The translations under genes and the position numbers were made by a program. This document shows, one piece after another, positions 33,291 through 45,500 of a DNA stretch of 64,000 nucleotides. Location of the stretch: positions 46,279,824-46,343,823 of the forward strand of contig NC_084600.1 of the NCBI RefSeq assembly GCF_033807715.1, written 5' to 3'. The notes under the pieces were generated by a model. It was not told the origin of the DNA and ran no database searches. It saw only the letters and a list, made by a program, of their open reading frames with translations. The DNA comes from Cololabis saira (taxonomy: Eukaryota; Chordata; Actinopteri; Beloniformes; Belonidae). The stretch's first letter is position 1; each line of letters opens with the position of its first letter.

Positions 33291-33377
33291 AGCCTGATTT
33301 ATGGTTCAGCGTTACACCAACGCAGAGCCTACGGCGTAGGCTACGCGTCGATTTAACGCGGAACCATAATTCAGGCT
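33291..33377. mobile_element. PIF/Harbinger-type MITE, copy 2
   Basis: The ends are AGCCTGATTTATGGTTC and AACCATAATTCAGGCT. A TAA duplication flanks both sides (33288-33290, 33378-33380), the TWA target typical of PIF/Harbinger. The element is 87 bp. Confidence 0.8.
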
Positions 33378-33380
33378 TAA

Positions 33381-34247
33381 TGCGAAGCTTCAACGTTTTC
33401 AACCTGATCTCACAAAAATCCGTGAAATGCCCACGACCTCTCACCACTATTTTCCGTGGCACCAGCACGGAAAGTGGTAAATACCGTGTGAGCACCACGG
33501 ATATTGTACTATGCGAAGTCAATTGGGATCCGTTGTAAACCGTTTCCGGTGCATTAACCTAACTAAACCTTAACCAGAGCGTCGTCCAGCCACAAAATAT
33601 AATTTTTAATTGCTTTTGAACCAGGGAGTGGAAACAGGCGATATTTAAATTCATTGTTTTAACCATTCTCCCATTTCGTCAACCACAGGGAATTCCCTGG
33701 GCGTCCCCTCTTCGTCATAGAGTGACGAGCGGAGATCCTGATCACGTGACGAGTGCCCCGACGTGCACGTGGAAGTAAACGGTTTAATATGTTGTACTTT
33801 AAAACGGTAAATATTAAAATAAACTGTACACAGGTACATTTACAACTTATATTGAATCACTTTGAATACATCAGTCAGTTACAGGACGTTTAATAAAGTA
33901 TTGTGGCGGACACAATGTCTGAGATAAAAGACACTTGACCTCTTTCAGAACAGGAAAATGTTTCAAACTACTATCAGTGTCACGTTCCAGGTTTCCAGGT
34001 CGATTTAACGCCAGTTTCTCAACAATGACATGGATACATGTTTAACTTGGACACAAAGCTGTTCTTGGTTGTTTGAATACAAATGTGAATAAAAGAGTTA
34101 TTGGTGACGGTGACTCTATAATTTACCATTGTGTGTGTCTGTGCATGTTTTTATCAGTGGACTTTGTCCCAGCTCTGCTGCTCAGCCATTTCCCTTGATG
34201 TTATCAGCTCGGTACAGTTCTGATCCCAACCCAGGCTCACATAAAAA
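33381..34247. other. No gene seen
   Basis: Between two direct repeats. The segment at 33779-33830 resembles 36520-36573. The segment at about 34120-34230 resembles parts of 34930-35030 and 35575-35605, suggesting local duplication. Confidence 0.45.
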
Positions 34248-34475
34248 AGTACCCTGCCTACGTTGGTCCGAAGTGCAAAAACATAGAGGGGTCACAATAA
34301 TAGCCCTTGAATTGTATAACTGTTACATTTTTCTGCCTATTCGTTTTGCGTCCAAGTCACGTGACTTTCAAGATTCTGGCCCTGACACCAAAAAATATGG
34401 CGGACATTTCTAATTTTTTAGTGAATAAAATCAATATTTTGAGTTAGTTTCTGCATAAAAATGCGTTTTGATTAG
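34248..34475. repeat. Direct repeat copy B (about 228 bp)
   Basis: Same sequence as 32957-33185 with a few substitutions. Copy starts are about 1.29 kb apart. Confidence 0.85.
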
Positions 34476-34478
34476 ATT

Positions 34479-34710
34479 CCTATGAATGAATTGAATGAAT
34501 GAATGAATGAATGAATGAATGAATAAATGAATGAATGAATGAATGAATGAATGAATGAATGAATGAATGAATGAATGAATGAATGAATGAATGAATGAAT
34601 GAATGAGTAAGCTTTATTGTCGCTGGGCTGACGTCCTAGCACAGTGAAATTGCAACCAATACAACCCATCAAGACAACAGACAAAAACAATAACATGAGA
34701 CATGAGTCAA
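34479..34710 (-). mobile_element. (GAAT)n tetranucleotide plus LINE/SINE-like tail
   Basis: About 32 GAAT/GAAC-type units (34479-34606) are followed by GTAAGCTTTATTGTCGCTGG and further sequence like the 3' ends of fish non-LTR elements on the minus strand. The tetranucleotide would be the element's microsatellite tail. Confidence 0.5.
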
Positions 34711-35584
34711 CTGGTGAGAACAGATCAGTTGAGAAAGGATGACATTTTTATTTTTTTTAATTTGCCTTTATTTAACCAGGTCGGGGGGGGGTTCTAGGGG
34801 CGGGGGGATCCCGGCACAGTACCCCAAGTGAGCACCGCGGCCAGTGGCACGGCTCTCAAACCTGTTGACTGTGTTGGGGGGGGGGGGGTTGATAAGAGGG
34901 GGGGCCGAGGAAGACGTTGACTTTAAAAGAAGGTGTATTAATCATTTATCATTGTGTGTGTGTGTGTGTGTGTGTGTGAGCGGTAAGTCTGTGAACTTTG
35001 CCCCAGAGCTGCTCCTCAGCCATTGTCCTTGACAAGGGCGTAGGTTTGGTCTCAACATTGGTAGGGACGATATAACAACATAACCTGCATGTACTTTTTG
35101 TTTGGTCTTACATTAATAAGACCAAACATATTGGGTGAACGGGGGTCAGGGCTACATTTGTCACAAATATAAACCTAATTAATTGATAGGATTAATGATC
35201 AATGCAAAATAAATCTGTATTGACTAATACTAACTTTCATGTGTATTGGTTCACCTGATACACGGTTCCATTCAAACCTTTGTTTTCAAAAACTACTAAA
35301 GAAACATTTTGAAAACTTCCACAATATTCCAGGATTTTATTAGAAATTTAAATTGCAATATTTGAACATAACTTAAATTATATTAACATACACAATAAAT
35401 ACAAATGTATTAATAATCTCTTAACTATCCAGAATGCAAAAAAAAAAACATTTGTCTTAAGACCACTCAACATTGTCTGTCTAAATAAATAAATTAAGTA
35501 TAACTGAAAAAACAAAGATAAATAAAAATGGAACCTTCGTTCAGGTTAAACAATACTGCTTTTGTCCATAATGATGTTATCAGA
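34711..35584. other. No gene seen; G-runs and (GT)n
   Basis: Contains a TTGCCTTTATTTAACCAGGT phrase common in fish repeats (34765-34785), G-runs (34786-34800, 34876-34888) and a (GT)n at 34955-34978. Confidence 0.45.
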
Positions 35585-36030
35585 CGGCCCGGTACAGTTC
35601 TGATCCAGGTCCACAGACCCGGTACAGTTCTGATCCAGGTCAACAGACCCGGTACATTTCTGATCCAGGTCCACAGACCCGGTACAGTTCTGATCCAGGT
35701 CCACAGACCCGGTACGGTTCTGATCCAGGTCAACAGACCCGGTACAGTTCTGATCCAGGTCCACAGACCCGGTACAGTTCTGATCCAGGTCCACAGACCC
35801 GGTACAGTTCTGATCCAGGTCAACAGACCCGGTACAGTTCTGATCCAGGTCAACAGACCCGGTACAGTTCTGATCCAGGTCAACAGACCCGGTACAGTTC
35901 TGATCCAGGTCCACAGACCCGATACAGTTCTGATCCAGGTCAACAGACCCGGTACAGTTCTGATCCAGGTCCACAGACCCGGTACAGTTCTGATCCAGGT
36001 CCAAAGACCCGGTACAGTTCTGATACAGTC
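35585..36030 (+). repeat. 30-bp minisatellite, about 15 units
   Basis: The unit is CCGGTACAGTTCTGATCCAG plus GTCCACAGAC, with AACAG/CACAG variants. Frames stay open on both strands because the period is a multiple of three. These are not genes. A single related unit lies near 34205. Confidence 0.96.
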
Positions 36031-36572
36031 CACAGGTGTCCTGGGAAGGGGAGGGCTAGTGGGGGAAGAGCGTCTTGTTTTTATTCCACCAGGGAGATTG
36101 TGACTGGAGCAGCGGCCCAAGCTGCTCTGTCAAGGTCAGATTATAGAATCAACAATTGTATTGAGAAGACAGGCGGATTTCCGTCTGCCTTAAGTCTCTG
36201 GTTCATCAATGGCGACTCCAATCAGACGAATTTGTGGTCAATTCCCGCCACGCCGAGCTTCCAACTTCTCCAAGGTCTTTTCCATCTTGCCAATGAGTTC
36301 AAGAACCGCCACTAGGGTGGCTGGAGGGGGGAGGGGGGGGTGGGGAGGGGTTGGCTCGGGCGGGGGGGCTGTGACTGTGGCTAGGTCGTCCCCAGTTTTC
36401 CTGGGGGAGGCTGGGCAGTGGGCATGGGGGTCCCGCTCGAAGGGCCCGGCCCTGCCTGGGTGGGGGGTGGCTGTCTGCGCTGGGGGGGCATTGCTGCCTT
36501 GGTGCTCCGTCGCTGGGGGCGGTTTAATATGTATTATGTTGTGCTTTAAAACGGTTAATATTAAAATAAACT
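36031..36572. other. No gene seen; GC-rich then AT-rich flank
   Basis: G-rich low-complexity DNA (36315-36520) is followed by TGCTTTAAAACGGTTAATAT, similar to 33790, at the border of the large array. Confidence 0.4.
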
Positions 36573-39500
36573 GAGTTGATAGGTGTTCCCTCTAGAGTTG
36601 ATAGGTGTTCCCCCTAGAGTTGATAGTTGTTCCCTCTAGAGTGGATAGGTGTTCCCCCCTAGAGTTGATAGGTGTTCCCCCTAGAGCTGATAGGTGTTCC
36701 CCCTAGAGTTGATAGGTGTTCCCTCTAGAGTTGATAGGTGTTCCCGCTAGAGTTGATAGGTGTTCCCTCTAGAGTTGATAGGTGTTCCCTCTAGAGTGGA
36801 TAGGTGTTCCCCCTAGAGTTGATAGGTGTTCCCTCTAGAGTTGATAGGTGTTCCCCCTAGAGTTGATAGGTGTTCCCTCTAGAGTTGATAGGTGTTCCCC
36901 CTAGAGTTGATAGTTGTTCCGTCTAGAGTGGATAGTTGTTCCCTCTAGAGTTGATAGGTGTTCCCCCTAGAGTTGATAGGTGTTCCCCCTAGAGTTGATA
37001 GGTGTTCCCCCTAGAGTTGATAGGTGTCCCCCCTAGAGCTGATAGGTGTTCCCCCTAGAGTTGATAGGTGTTCCGTCTAGAGTGGATAGTTGTTCCGTCT
37101 AGAGTGGATAGTTGTTCCCTCTAGAGTTGATAGGTGTTCCCCCTAGAGCTGATAGGTGCCCCCCCTAGAGTTGATAGGTGTTCCCTCTAGAGTTGATAGG
37201 TGTTCCCTCTATAGTTGATAGGTGTTCCCCCTAGAGTTGATAGGTGTTCCCCCTAGAGCTGATAGGTGTTCCCTCTATAGTTGATAGGTGTTCCCCCTAG
37301 AGTTGATAGGTGTTCCCCCTAGAGTTGATAGGTGTTCCCCCTAGAGTTGATAGGAGTTCCCTCTAGAGTTGATAGGTGTTCCCCTTAGAGTTGATAGGTG
37401 TTCCCTCTAGAGTTGATAGGTGTTCCCTCTAGAGTTGATAGGTGTCTCCCCCCCCCCCCCTAGAGTTGATAGGTGTTCCCTCTAGAGTTGATAGGTGTTC
37501 CCTCTAGAGTTGATAGGTGTTCCCCCTAGAGTTGATAGGTGTCTCCCCCCCCCCTAGAGTTGATAGGTGTTCCCTCTAGAGTTGATAGGTGTTCCCTCTA
37601 GAGTTGATAGGTGTCTCCCCCCCCCCTAGAGTTGATAGGTGTTCCCTCTAGAGTTGATAGGTGTTCCCTCTAGAGTTGATAGGTGTTCCCCCTAGAGTTG
37701 ATAGGTGTTCCCCCCCCTAGAGCTGATAGGTGTCCCCCCTAGAGCTGATAGGTGTTCCCCCTAGAGTTGATAGGTGTTCCCCCTAGAGTTGATAGGTGTT
37801 CCCCCCCTAGAGCTGATAGGTGTTCCCCCTAGAGTTGATAGGTGTTCCCCCCCTAGAGTTGATAGGTGTTCCCTCTATAGTTGATAGGTGCCCCCCCCTA
37901 GAGTTGATAGGTGTTCCCTCTAGAGTTGATAGGTGTTCCCTCTATAGTTGATAGGTGTTCCCCCTAGAGTTGATAGGTGTTCCCCCTAGAGCTGATAGGT
38001 GTTCCCTCTATAGTTGATAGGTGTTCCCCCTAGAGTTGATAGGTGTTCCCCCTAGAGTTGATAGGTGTTCCCCCTAGAGTTGATAGGAGTTCCCTCTAGA
38101 GTTGATAGGTGTTCCCCCCCTAGAGTTGATAGGTGTTCCCTCTAGAGTTGATAGGTGTTCCCCACTAGAGTTTATAGGTGTTCCCTCTAGAGTTGATAGG
38201 TGTTCCCTCTAGAGTTGATAGGTGTTCCCTCTAGAGTTGATAAGTGTCCCCCCTAGAGTTGATAGGTGTTCCCCCTAGAGTTGATAGTTGTTCCCCCTAG
38301 AGTTGATAGGTGTTCCCCCTAGAGTTGTTAGGTGTTCCACCCCTAGAGTTGATAGGTGTTTCCCCTAGAGTTGATAGATAATCCCCCTAGAGTTGATAGG
38401 TGTTCCCCCTAGAGTTGATAGGTGTTCCCCCTAGAGTTGATAGGTGTTCCCTCTAGAGTTGATAGGTGTTCCCCCTAGAGTTGATAGTTGTTCCCTCTAG
38501 AGTGGATAGGAGTTCCCCCCTAGAGTTGATAGGTGTTCCCCCTAGAGTTGATAGGTGTTCCCCCTAGAGCTGATAGGTGTTCCCCCTAGAGCTGATAGGT
38601 GTTCCCTCTAGAGTTTATAGGTGTTCCCCCTAGAGTTGATAGGTGTTCCCCCTAGAGTTTATAGGTGTTCCCCCTAGAGTTGATAGGTGTTCCCTCTAGA
38701 GTTGAAAGGTGTTCCCTCTAGAGCTGATAGGTGTTCCCTCTAGAGTTGATAGGTGTTCCTCCTAGAGTTGATAGGTGTTCCCTCTAGAGTTGATAGGTGT
38801 TCCCCCTAGAGTTGATAGGTGTTCCCCCTAGAGTTGATAGGTGTTCCCCCTAGAGTTGATAGGTGTTCCCTCTAGAGTTGATAGGTGTTCCCCCTAGAGT
38901 TGATAGGTGTTCCCCCTAGAGTTGATAGGTGTTCCGCCCTAGAGTTGATAGGTGTTCCCCCTAGAGTTGATAGGTGTTCCCTCTAGAGTTGATAGGTGTT
39001 CCCTCTAGAGTGGATAGGTGTTCCCCCTAGAGTTGATAGGTGTTCCCCCTAGAGTTGATAGGTGTTCCCTCTAGAGTTGATAGGTCTTCCCTCTAGAGTG
39101 GATAGGTGTTCCCCCTAGAGTTGATAGGTGTTCCCTCTAGAGTTGATAGGTGTTCCCCCCTAGAGTTGATAGGTGTTCCCCCTAGAGTTGATAGGTGTTC
39201 CCCCCCCTAGAGTTGATAGGTGTTCCCCCTAGAGCTGATAGGTGTTCCCTCTAGAGTTGATAGGTGTTCCCTCTAGAGTTTATAGGTGCCCCCCCTAGAG
39301 TTGATAGGTGTCCCCCCCCCCCCCCTAGAGTTGATAGGTGTTCCCTCTAGAGTTGATAGGTGTTCCCTCTAGAGTTGATAGGTGTTCCCTCTAGAGCTGA
39401 TAGGTGTTCCCCCTAGAGTTGATAGGTGTTCCCCCTAGAGTTGATAGGTGTTCCGCCCTACAGTTGATAGGTGTTCCCTCTAGAGTGGATAGGTGTTCCC

Positions 39501-42500
39501 TCTAGAGTTGATAGGTGTTCCCTCTAGAGTTGATAGTTGTCCCCCCAGAGTTGATAGGTGTTCCCCCCTAGAGTTGATAGGTGTTCCTCCTAAAGTTGAT
39601 AGGTGTTCCCTCTAGAGTTGAAAGGTGTTCCCTCTAGAGTTGATAGGTGTTCCCTCTAGAGTTGATAGGTGTTCCTCCTAGAGTTGATAGGTGTTCCCTC
39701 TAGAGTTGATAGGTGTTCCCCCTAGAGTTGATAGGTGTTCCCCCTAGAGTTGATAGGTGTTCCCCCTAGAGTTGATAGGTGTTCCCTCTAGAGTTGATAG
39801 GTGTTCCCCCTAGAGTTGATAGGTGTTCCCCCTAGAGTTGATAGGTGTTCCGCCCTAGAGTTGATAGGTGTTCCCCCTAGAGTTGATAGGTGTCCCCCCT
39901 AGAGTTGATAGGTGTTCCCTCTAGAGTTGATAGGTGTCCCCCCCCCCCCCCTAGAGTTGATAGGTGTTCCCTCTAGAGTTGATAGGTGTTCCCTCTAGAG
40001 TTGATAGGTGTTCCCCCTAGAGTTGATAGGTGTTCCCCCCCCTAGAGCTGATAGGTGTTCCGTCTAGAGTTGATAGGTGTTCCCTCTAGAGTGGATAGGT
40101 GTTCCCCCCTAGAGTTGATAGGTGTTCCCCCTAGAGTTGATAGGTGTTCCGCCCTAGAGTTGATAGGTGTTCCCCCTAGAGTTGATAGGTGTTCCGCCCT
40201 AGAGTTGATAGGTGTTCCCTCTAGAGTTGATAGGTGTTCCCCCTAGAGTTGATAGGTGTCCCCCCCCCCTAGAGCTGATAGGTGTTCCGTCTAGAGTTGA
40301 TAGGTGTTCCCTCTAGAGTGGATAGGTGTTCCCCCCTAGAGTTGATAGGTGTTCCCCTAGAGTTGATAGGTGTTCCGCCCTAGAGTTGATAGGTGTTCCC
40401 CCTAGAGTTGATAGGTGTCCCCCCCTAGAGTTGATAGGTGTTCCCTCTAGAGTTGATAGGTGTTCCCCCTAGAGTTGATAGGTGTTCCCTCTAGAGTTGA
40501 TAGGTGTTCCCTCTAGAGTTGATAGGTGTTCCCTCTAGAGTTGATAGGTGTTCCCTCTAGAGTTGATAGGTGTTCCCCCTAGAGTTGATAGGTGTTCCCC
40601 CTAGAGTTGATAGGTGTTCCCCCTAGAGTGGATAGGTGTTCCCTCTAGAGTTGATAGGTGTTCCGCCCTACAGTTGATAGGTGTTCCCTCTAGAGTGGAT
40701 AGGTGTTCCCTCTAGACTTGATAGGTGTTCCCTCTAGAGTTGATAGGTGTTCCTCCTAGAGTTGATAGGTGTTCCCTCTAGAGTTGAAAGGTGTTCTCTC
40801 TAGAGTTGATAGGTGTTCCCTCTAGAGTTGATAGGTGTTCCTCCTAGAGTTGATAGGTGTTCCCTCTAGAGTTGATAGGTGTTCCCCCTAGAGTTGATAG
40901 GTGTTCCCCCTAGAGTTGATAGGTGTTCCCCCTAGAGCTGATAGGTGTTCCCCCTAGAGTTGATAGGTGTTCCCTCTAGAGTTGATAGGTGTCCCCTCTA
41001 GAGTTGATAGGTGTTCCCTCTAGAGTTGATAGGTGTTCCCCCTAGAGCTGATAGGTGTTCCCCCTAGAGTTGATAGGTGTTCCCCCTAGAGTTGATAGGT
41101 GTTCCCCCTAGAGTTGATATGTGTTCCCTCTAGAGTTTATAGGTGTTCCCCCTAGAGTTGATAGGTGTTCCCCCTAGAGTTTATAGGTGTTCCCCCTAGA
41201 GTTGATAGGTGTTCCCTCTAGAGCTGATAGGTGTTCCCCCTAGAGTTGATAGGTGTTCCCTCTAGAGTTGATAGGTATTCCCCCTAGAGTTGATAGGTGT
41301 TCCCCCCCCTAGAGCTGATAGGTGTTCCGTCTAGAGTTGATAGGTGTTCCCCCTACAGTTGATAGGTGTTCCCCCTAGAGTTGATAGGTGTTCCCCCTAG
41401 AGTTGATAGGTGTTCCCTCTAGAGTTGATAGGTGTTCCCCCTAGAGTTGATAGGTGTTCCCCCTAGAGTTGATAGGTGTTCCGCCCTAGAGTTGATAGGT
41501 GTTCCCCCTAGAGTTGATAGGTGTCCCCCCTAGAGTTGATAGGTGTTCCCTCTAGAGTTGATAGGTGTCTCCCCCCCCCCTAGAGTTGATAGGTGTTCCC
41601 TCTAGAGTTGATAGGTGTTCCCTCTAGAGTTGATAGGTGTTCCCCCTAGAGTTGATAGGTGTTCCCCCCCCTAGAGCTGATAGGTGTTCCGTCTAGAGTT
41701 GATAGGTGTTCCCTCTAGAGTGGATAGGTGTTCCCCCCTAGAGTTGATAGGTGTTCCCCCTAGAGTTGATAGGTGTTCCGCCCTAGAGTTGATAGGTGTT
41801 CCCCCTAGAGTTGATAGGTGTTCCGCCCTAGAGTTGATAGGTGTTCCCTCTAGAGTTGATAGGTGTTCCCCCTAGAGTTGATAGGTGTCCCCCCCCCCTA
41901 GAGCTGATAGGTGTTCCGTCTAGAGTTGATAGGTGTTCCCTCTAGAGTGGATAGGTGTTCCCCCCTAGAGTTGATAGGTGTTCCCCTAGAGTTGATAGGT
42001 GTTCCGCCCTAGAGTTGATAGGTGTTCCCCCTAGAGTTGATAGGTGTCCCCCCCTAGAGTTGATAGGTGTTCCCTCTAGAGTTGATAGGTGTTCCCCCTA
42101 GAGTTGATAGGTGTTCCCTCTAGAGTTGATAGGTGTTCCCTCTAGAGTTGATAGGTGTTCCCTCTAGAGTTGATAGGTGTTCCCTCTAGAGTTGATAGGT
42201 GTTCCCCCTAGAGTTGATAGGTGTTCCCCCTAGAGTTGATAGGTGTTCCCCCTAGAGTGGATAGGTGTTCCCTCTAGAGTTGATAGGTGTTCCGCCCTAC
42301 AGTTGATAGGTGTTCCCTCTAGAGTGGATAGGTGTTCCCTCTAGACTTGATAGGTGTTCCCTCTAGAGTTGATAGGTGTTCCTCCTAGAGTTGATAGGTG
42401 TTCCCTCTAGAGTTGAAAGGTGTTCTCTCTAGAGTTGATAGGTGTTCCCTCTAGAGTTGATAGGTGTTCCTCCTAGAGTTGATAGGTGTTCCCTCTAGAG

Positions 42501-45500
42501 TTGATAGGTGTTCCCCCTAGAGTTGATAGGTGTTCCCCCTAGAGTTGATAGGTGTTCCCCCTAGAGCTGATAGGTGTTCCCCCTAGAGTTGATAGGTGTT
42601 CCCTCTAGAGTTGATAGGTGTTCCCCCTAGAGTTGATAGGTGTTCCCTCTAGAGTTGATAGGTGTTCCCCCTAGAGCTGATAGGTGTTCCCCCTAGAGTT
42701 GATAGGTGTTCCCCCTAGAGTTGATAGGTGTTCCCCCTAGAGTTGATATGTGTTCCCTCTAGAGTTTATAGGTGTTCCCCCTAGAGTTGATAGGTGTTCC
42801 CCCTAGAGTTTATAGGTGTTCCCCCTAGAGTTGATAGGTGTTCCCTCTAGAGCTGATAGGTGTTCCCCCTAGAGTTGATAGGTGTTCCCTCTAGAGTTGA
42901 TAGGTGTTCCCTCTAGAGTTGATAGGTGTTCCCTCTAGAGTTGATAGGTGTTCCCCCTAGAGTTGATAGGTGTTCCCCCTAGAGTTGATAGGTGTTCCGC
43001 CCTACAGTTGATAGGTGTTCCCTCTAGAGTGGATAGGTGTTCCCTCTAGAGTTGATAGGTGTTCCCTCTAGAGTTGATAGGTGTTCCTCCTAGAGTTGAT
43101 AGGTGTTCCCTCTAGAGTTGAAAGGTGTTCCCTCTAGAGTTGATAGGTGTTCCCTCTAGAGTTGATAGGTGTTCCCCCTAGAGTTGATAGGTGTTCCCCC
43201 TAGAGTTGATAGGTGTTCCCCCTAGAGTTGATAGGTGTTCCCCCTAGAGTTGATAGGTGTTCCCTCTAGAGTTGATAGGTATTCCCCCTAGAGTTGATAG
43301 GTGTTCCCCCCCCTAGAGCTGATAGGTGTTCCGTCTAGAGTTGATAGGTGTTCCCCCTACAGTTGATAGGTGTTCCCCCTAGAGTTGATAGGTGTTCCCT
43401 CTAGAGTGGATAGGTGTTCCCCCTAGAGTTGATAGGTGTTCCCCCTAGAGTTGATAGGTGTTCCCTCTAGAGTTGATAGGTGTTCCCTCTAGAGTGGATA
43501 GGTGTTCCCCCTAGAGTTGATAGGTGTTCCCTCTAGAGTTGATAGGTGTTCCCCCCTAGAGTTGATAGGTGTTCCCCCTAGAGTTGATAGGTGTTCCCCC
43601 CCTAGAGTTGATAGGTGTTCCCCCTAGAGCTGATAGGTGTTCCCTCTAGAGTTGATAGGTGTTCCCTCTAGAGTTTATAGGTGCCCCCCCTAGAGTTGAT
43701 AGGTGTTCCCTCTAGAGTTGATAGGTGTTCCCTCTAGAGTTTATAGGTGTTCCCCCTAGAGTTGATAGGTGTTCCCCTTAGAGTTGATAGGTGTTCCCCC
43801 TAGATTTGATAGGTGTTCCCTCTAGAGTTTATAGGTGTTCCCCCTAGAGTTGATAGGTGTTCCCCCTAGAGTTGATAGGTGTTCCCTCTAGAGTTGATAG
43901 ATGTTCCCCCTAGAGTTGATAGGTGTTCCCTCTAGAGTGGATAGGTGTTCCCTCTAGAGTTGATAGGTGTTCCCTCTAGAGTTGATAGGTGTTCCTCCTA
44001 GAGTTGATAGGTGTTCCCTCTAGAGCTGATAGGTGTTCTCTCTAGAGTTGATAGGTGTTCCCCCTAGAGTTGATAGGTGTTCCCTCTAGAGTTGATAGGT
44101 GTTCCCCCTAGAGTTGATAGGTGTTCCCTCTAGAGTTGATAGGTGTTCCCCCTAGAGTTGATAGGTGTTCCCCCTAGAGTTGATAGGTGTTCCCCCTAGA
44201 GTTGATAGGTGTTCCCCCTAGAGTTGATAGGTGTTCCCCCTAGAGTTGATAGGTGTTCCCTCTAGAGTTGATAGGTGTTCCCTCTAGAGTTGATAGGTGT
44301 TCCCTCTAGAGTTGATAGGTGATCCCCCCCTAGAGTTAATAGGTGTTCCCTCTAGAGTTGATAGGTGTTCCCCCTAGAGTTGATAGGTGTTCCCCCCCTA
44401 GAGTTGATAGGTGTTCCCTCTAGAGTTGATAGGTGTTCCCCCTAGAGTTGATAGGTGTTCCCCCTAGAGTTGATAGGTGTTCCCTCTAGAGTTGATAGGT
44501 GTTCCCTCTAGAGTTGATAGGTGTTCCCTCTAGAGTTGATAGGTGTTCCCTCTAGAGTTGATAGGTGTTCCCCCCCTAGAGTTGATAGGTGTTCCCCCTA
44601 GAGTTGATAGGTGTTCCCCCTAGAGTTGATAGGTGTTCCCCCTAGAGTTGATAGGTGTTCCCCCCCTAGAGTTGATAGGTGTTCCCTCTAGAGTTGATAG
44701 GTGTTCCCTCTAGAGTTGATAGGTGTTCCCCCCCTAGAGTTGATAGGTGTTCCCCCTAGAGTTGATAGGTGTTCCCCCTCTAGAATTGATAGGTGTTCCC
44801 TCTAGAGTTGATAGGTGTTCCCCCTAGAGTTGATAGGTGTTCCCCCTCTAGAGTTGATAGGTGTTCCCCCTAGAGTTGATAGGTGTCCCCCCCCTAGAGT
44901 TGATAGGTGTTCCCCCTAGAGTTGATAGGTGTTCCCCCCCTAGAGTTGATAGGTGTTCCCTCTAGAGTTGATAGGTGTTCCCTCTAGAGTTGATAGGTGT
45001 TCCCCCCCTAGAGTTGATAGGTGTTCCCCCTAGAGTTGATAGGTGTTCCCTCTAGAGTTGATAGGTGTTCCCCCTAGAGTTGATAGGTGTTCCCCCCCTA
45101 GAGTTGATAGGTGTTCCCTCTAGAGTTGATAGGTGTTCCCCCCCTAGAGTTGATAGGTGTTCCCCCTAGAGTTGATAGGTGTTCCCCCTAGAGTTGATAG
45201 GTGTTCCCCCTAGAGTTGATAGGTGTTCCCCCCCTAGAGTTGATAGGTGTTCCCTCTAGAGTTGATAGGTGTTCCCCCCCTAGAGTTGATAGGTGTTCCC
45301 CCTAGAGTTGATAGGTGTTCCCTCTAGAGTTGATAGGTGTTCCCCCTAGAGTTGATAGGTGTTCCCCCCCTAGAGTTGATAGGTGTTCCCCCCCTAGAGT
45401 TGATAGGTGTTCCCTCTAGAGTTGATAGGTGTTCCCTCTAGAGTTGATAGGTGTTCCCTCTAGAGTTGATAGGTGTTCCCCCCTAGAGTTGATAGGTGTT

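Noticed and set aside
34472..34696. Frame encoding a Ser-Phe-Ile-His repeat
   Set aside because: It is the (GAAT)n tetranucleotide read in one frame.
35494..36120. Open frames of 150-208 codons on both strands
   Set aside because: They are products of the 30-bp minisatellite. Both strands and several frames stay open together.
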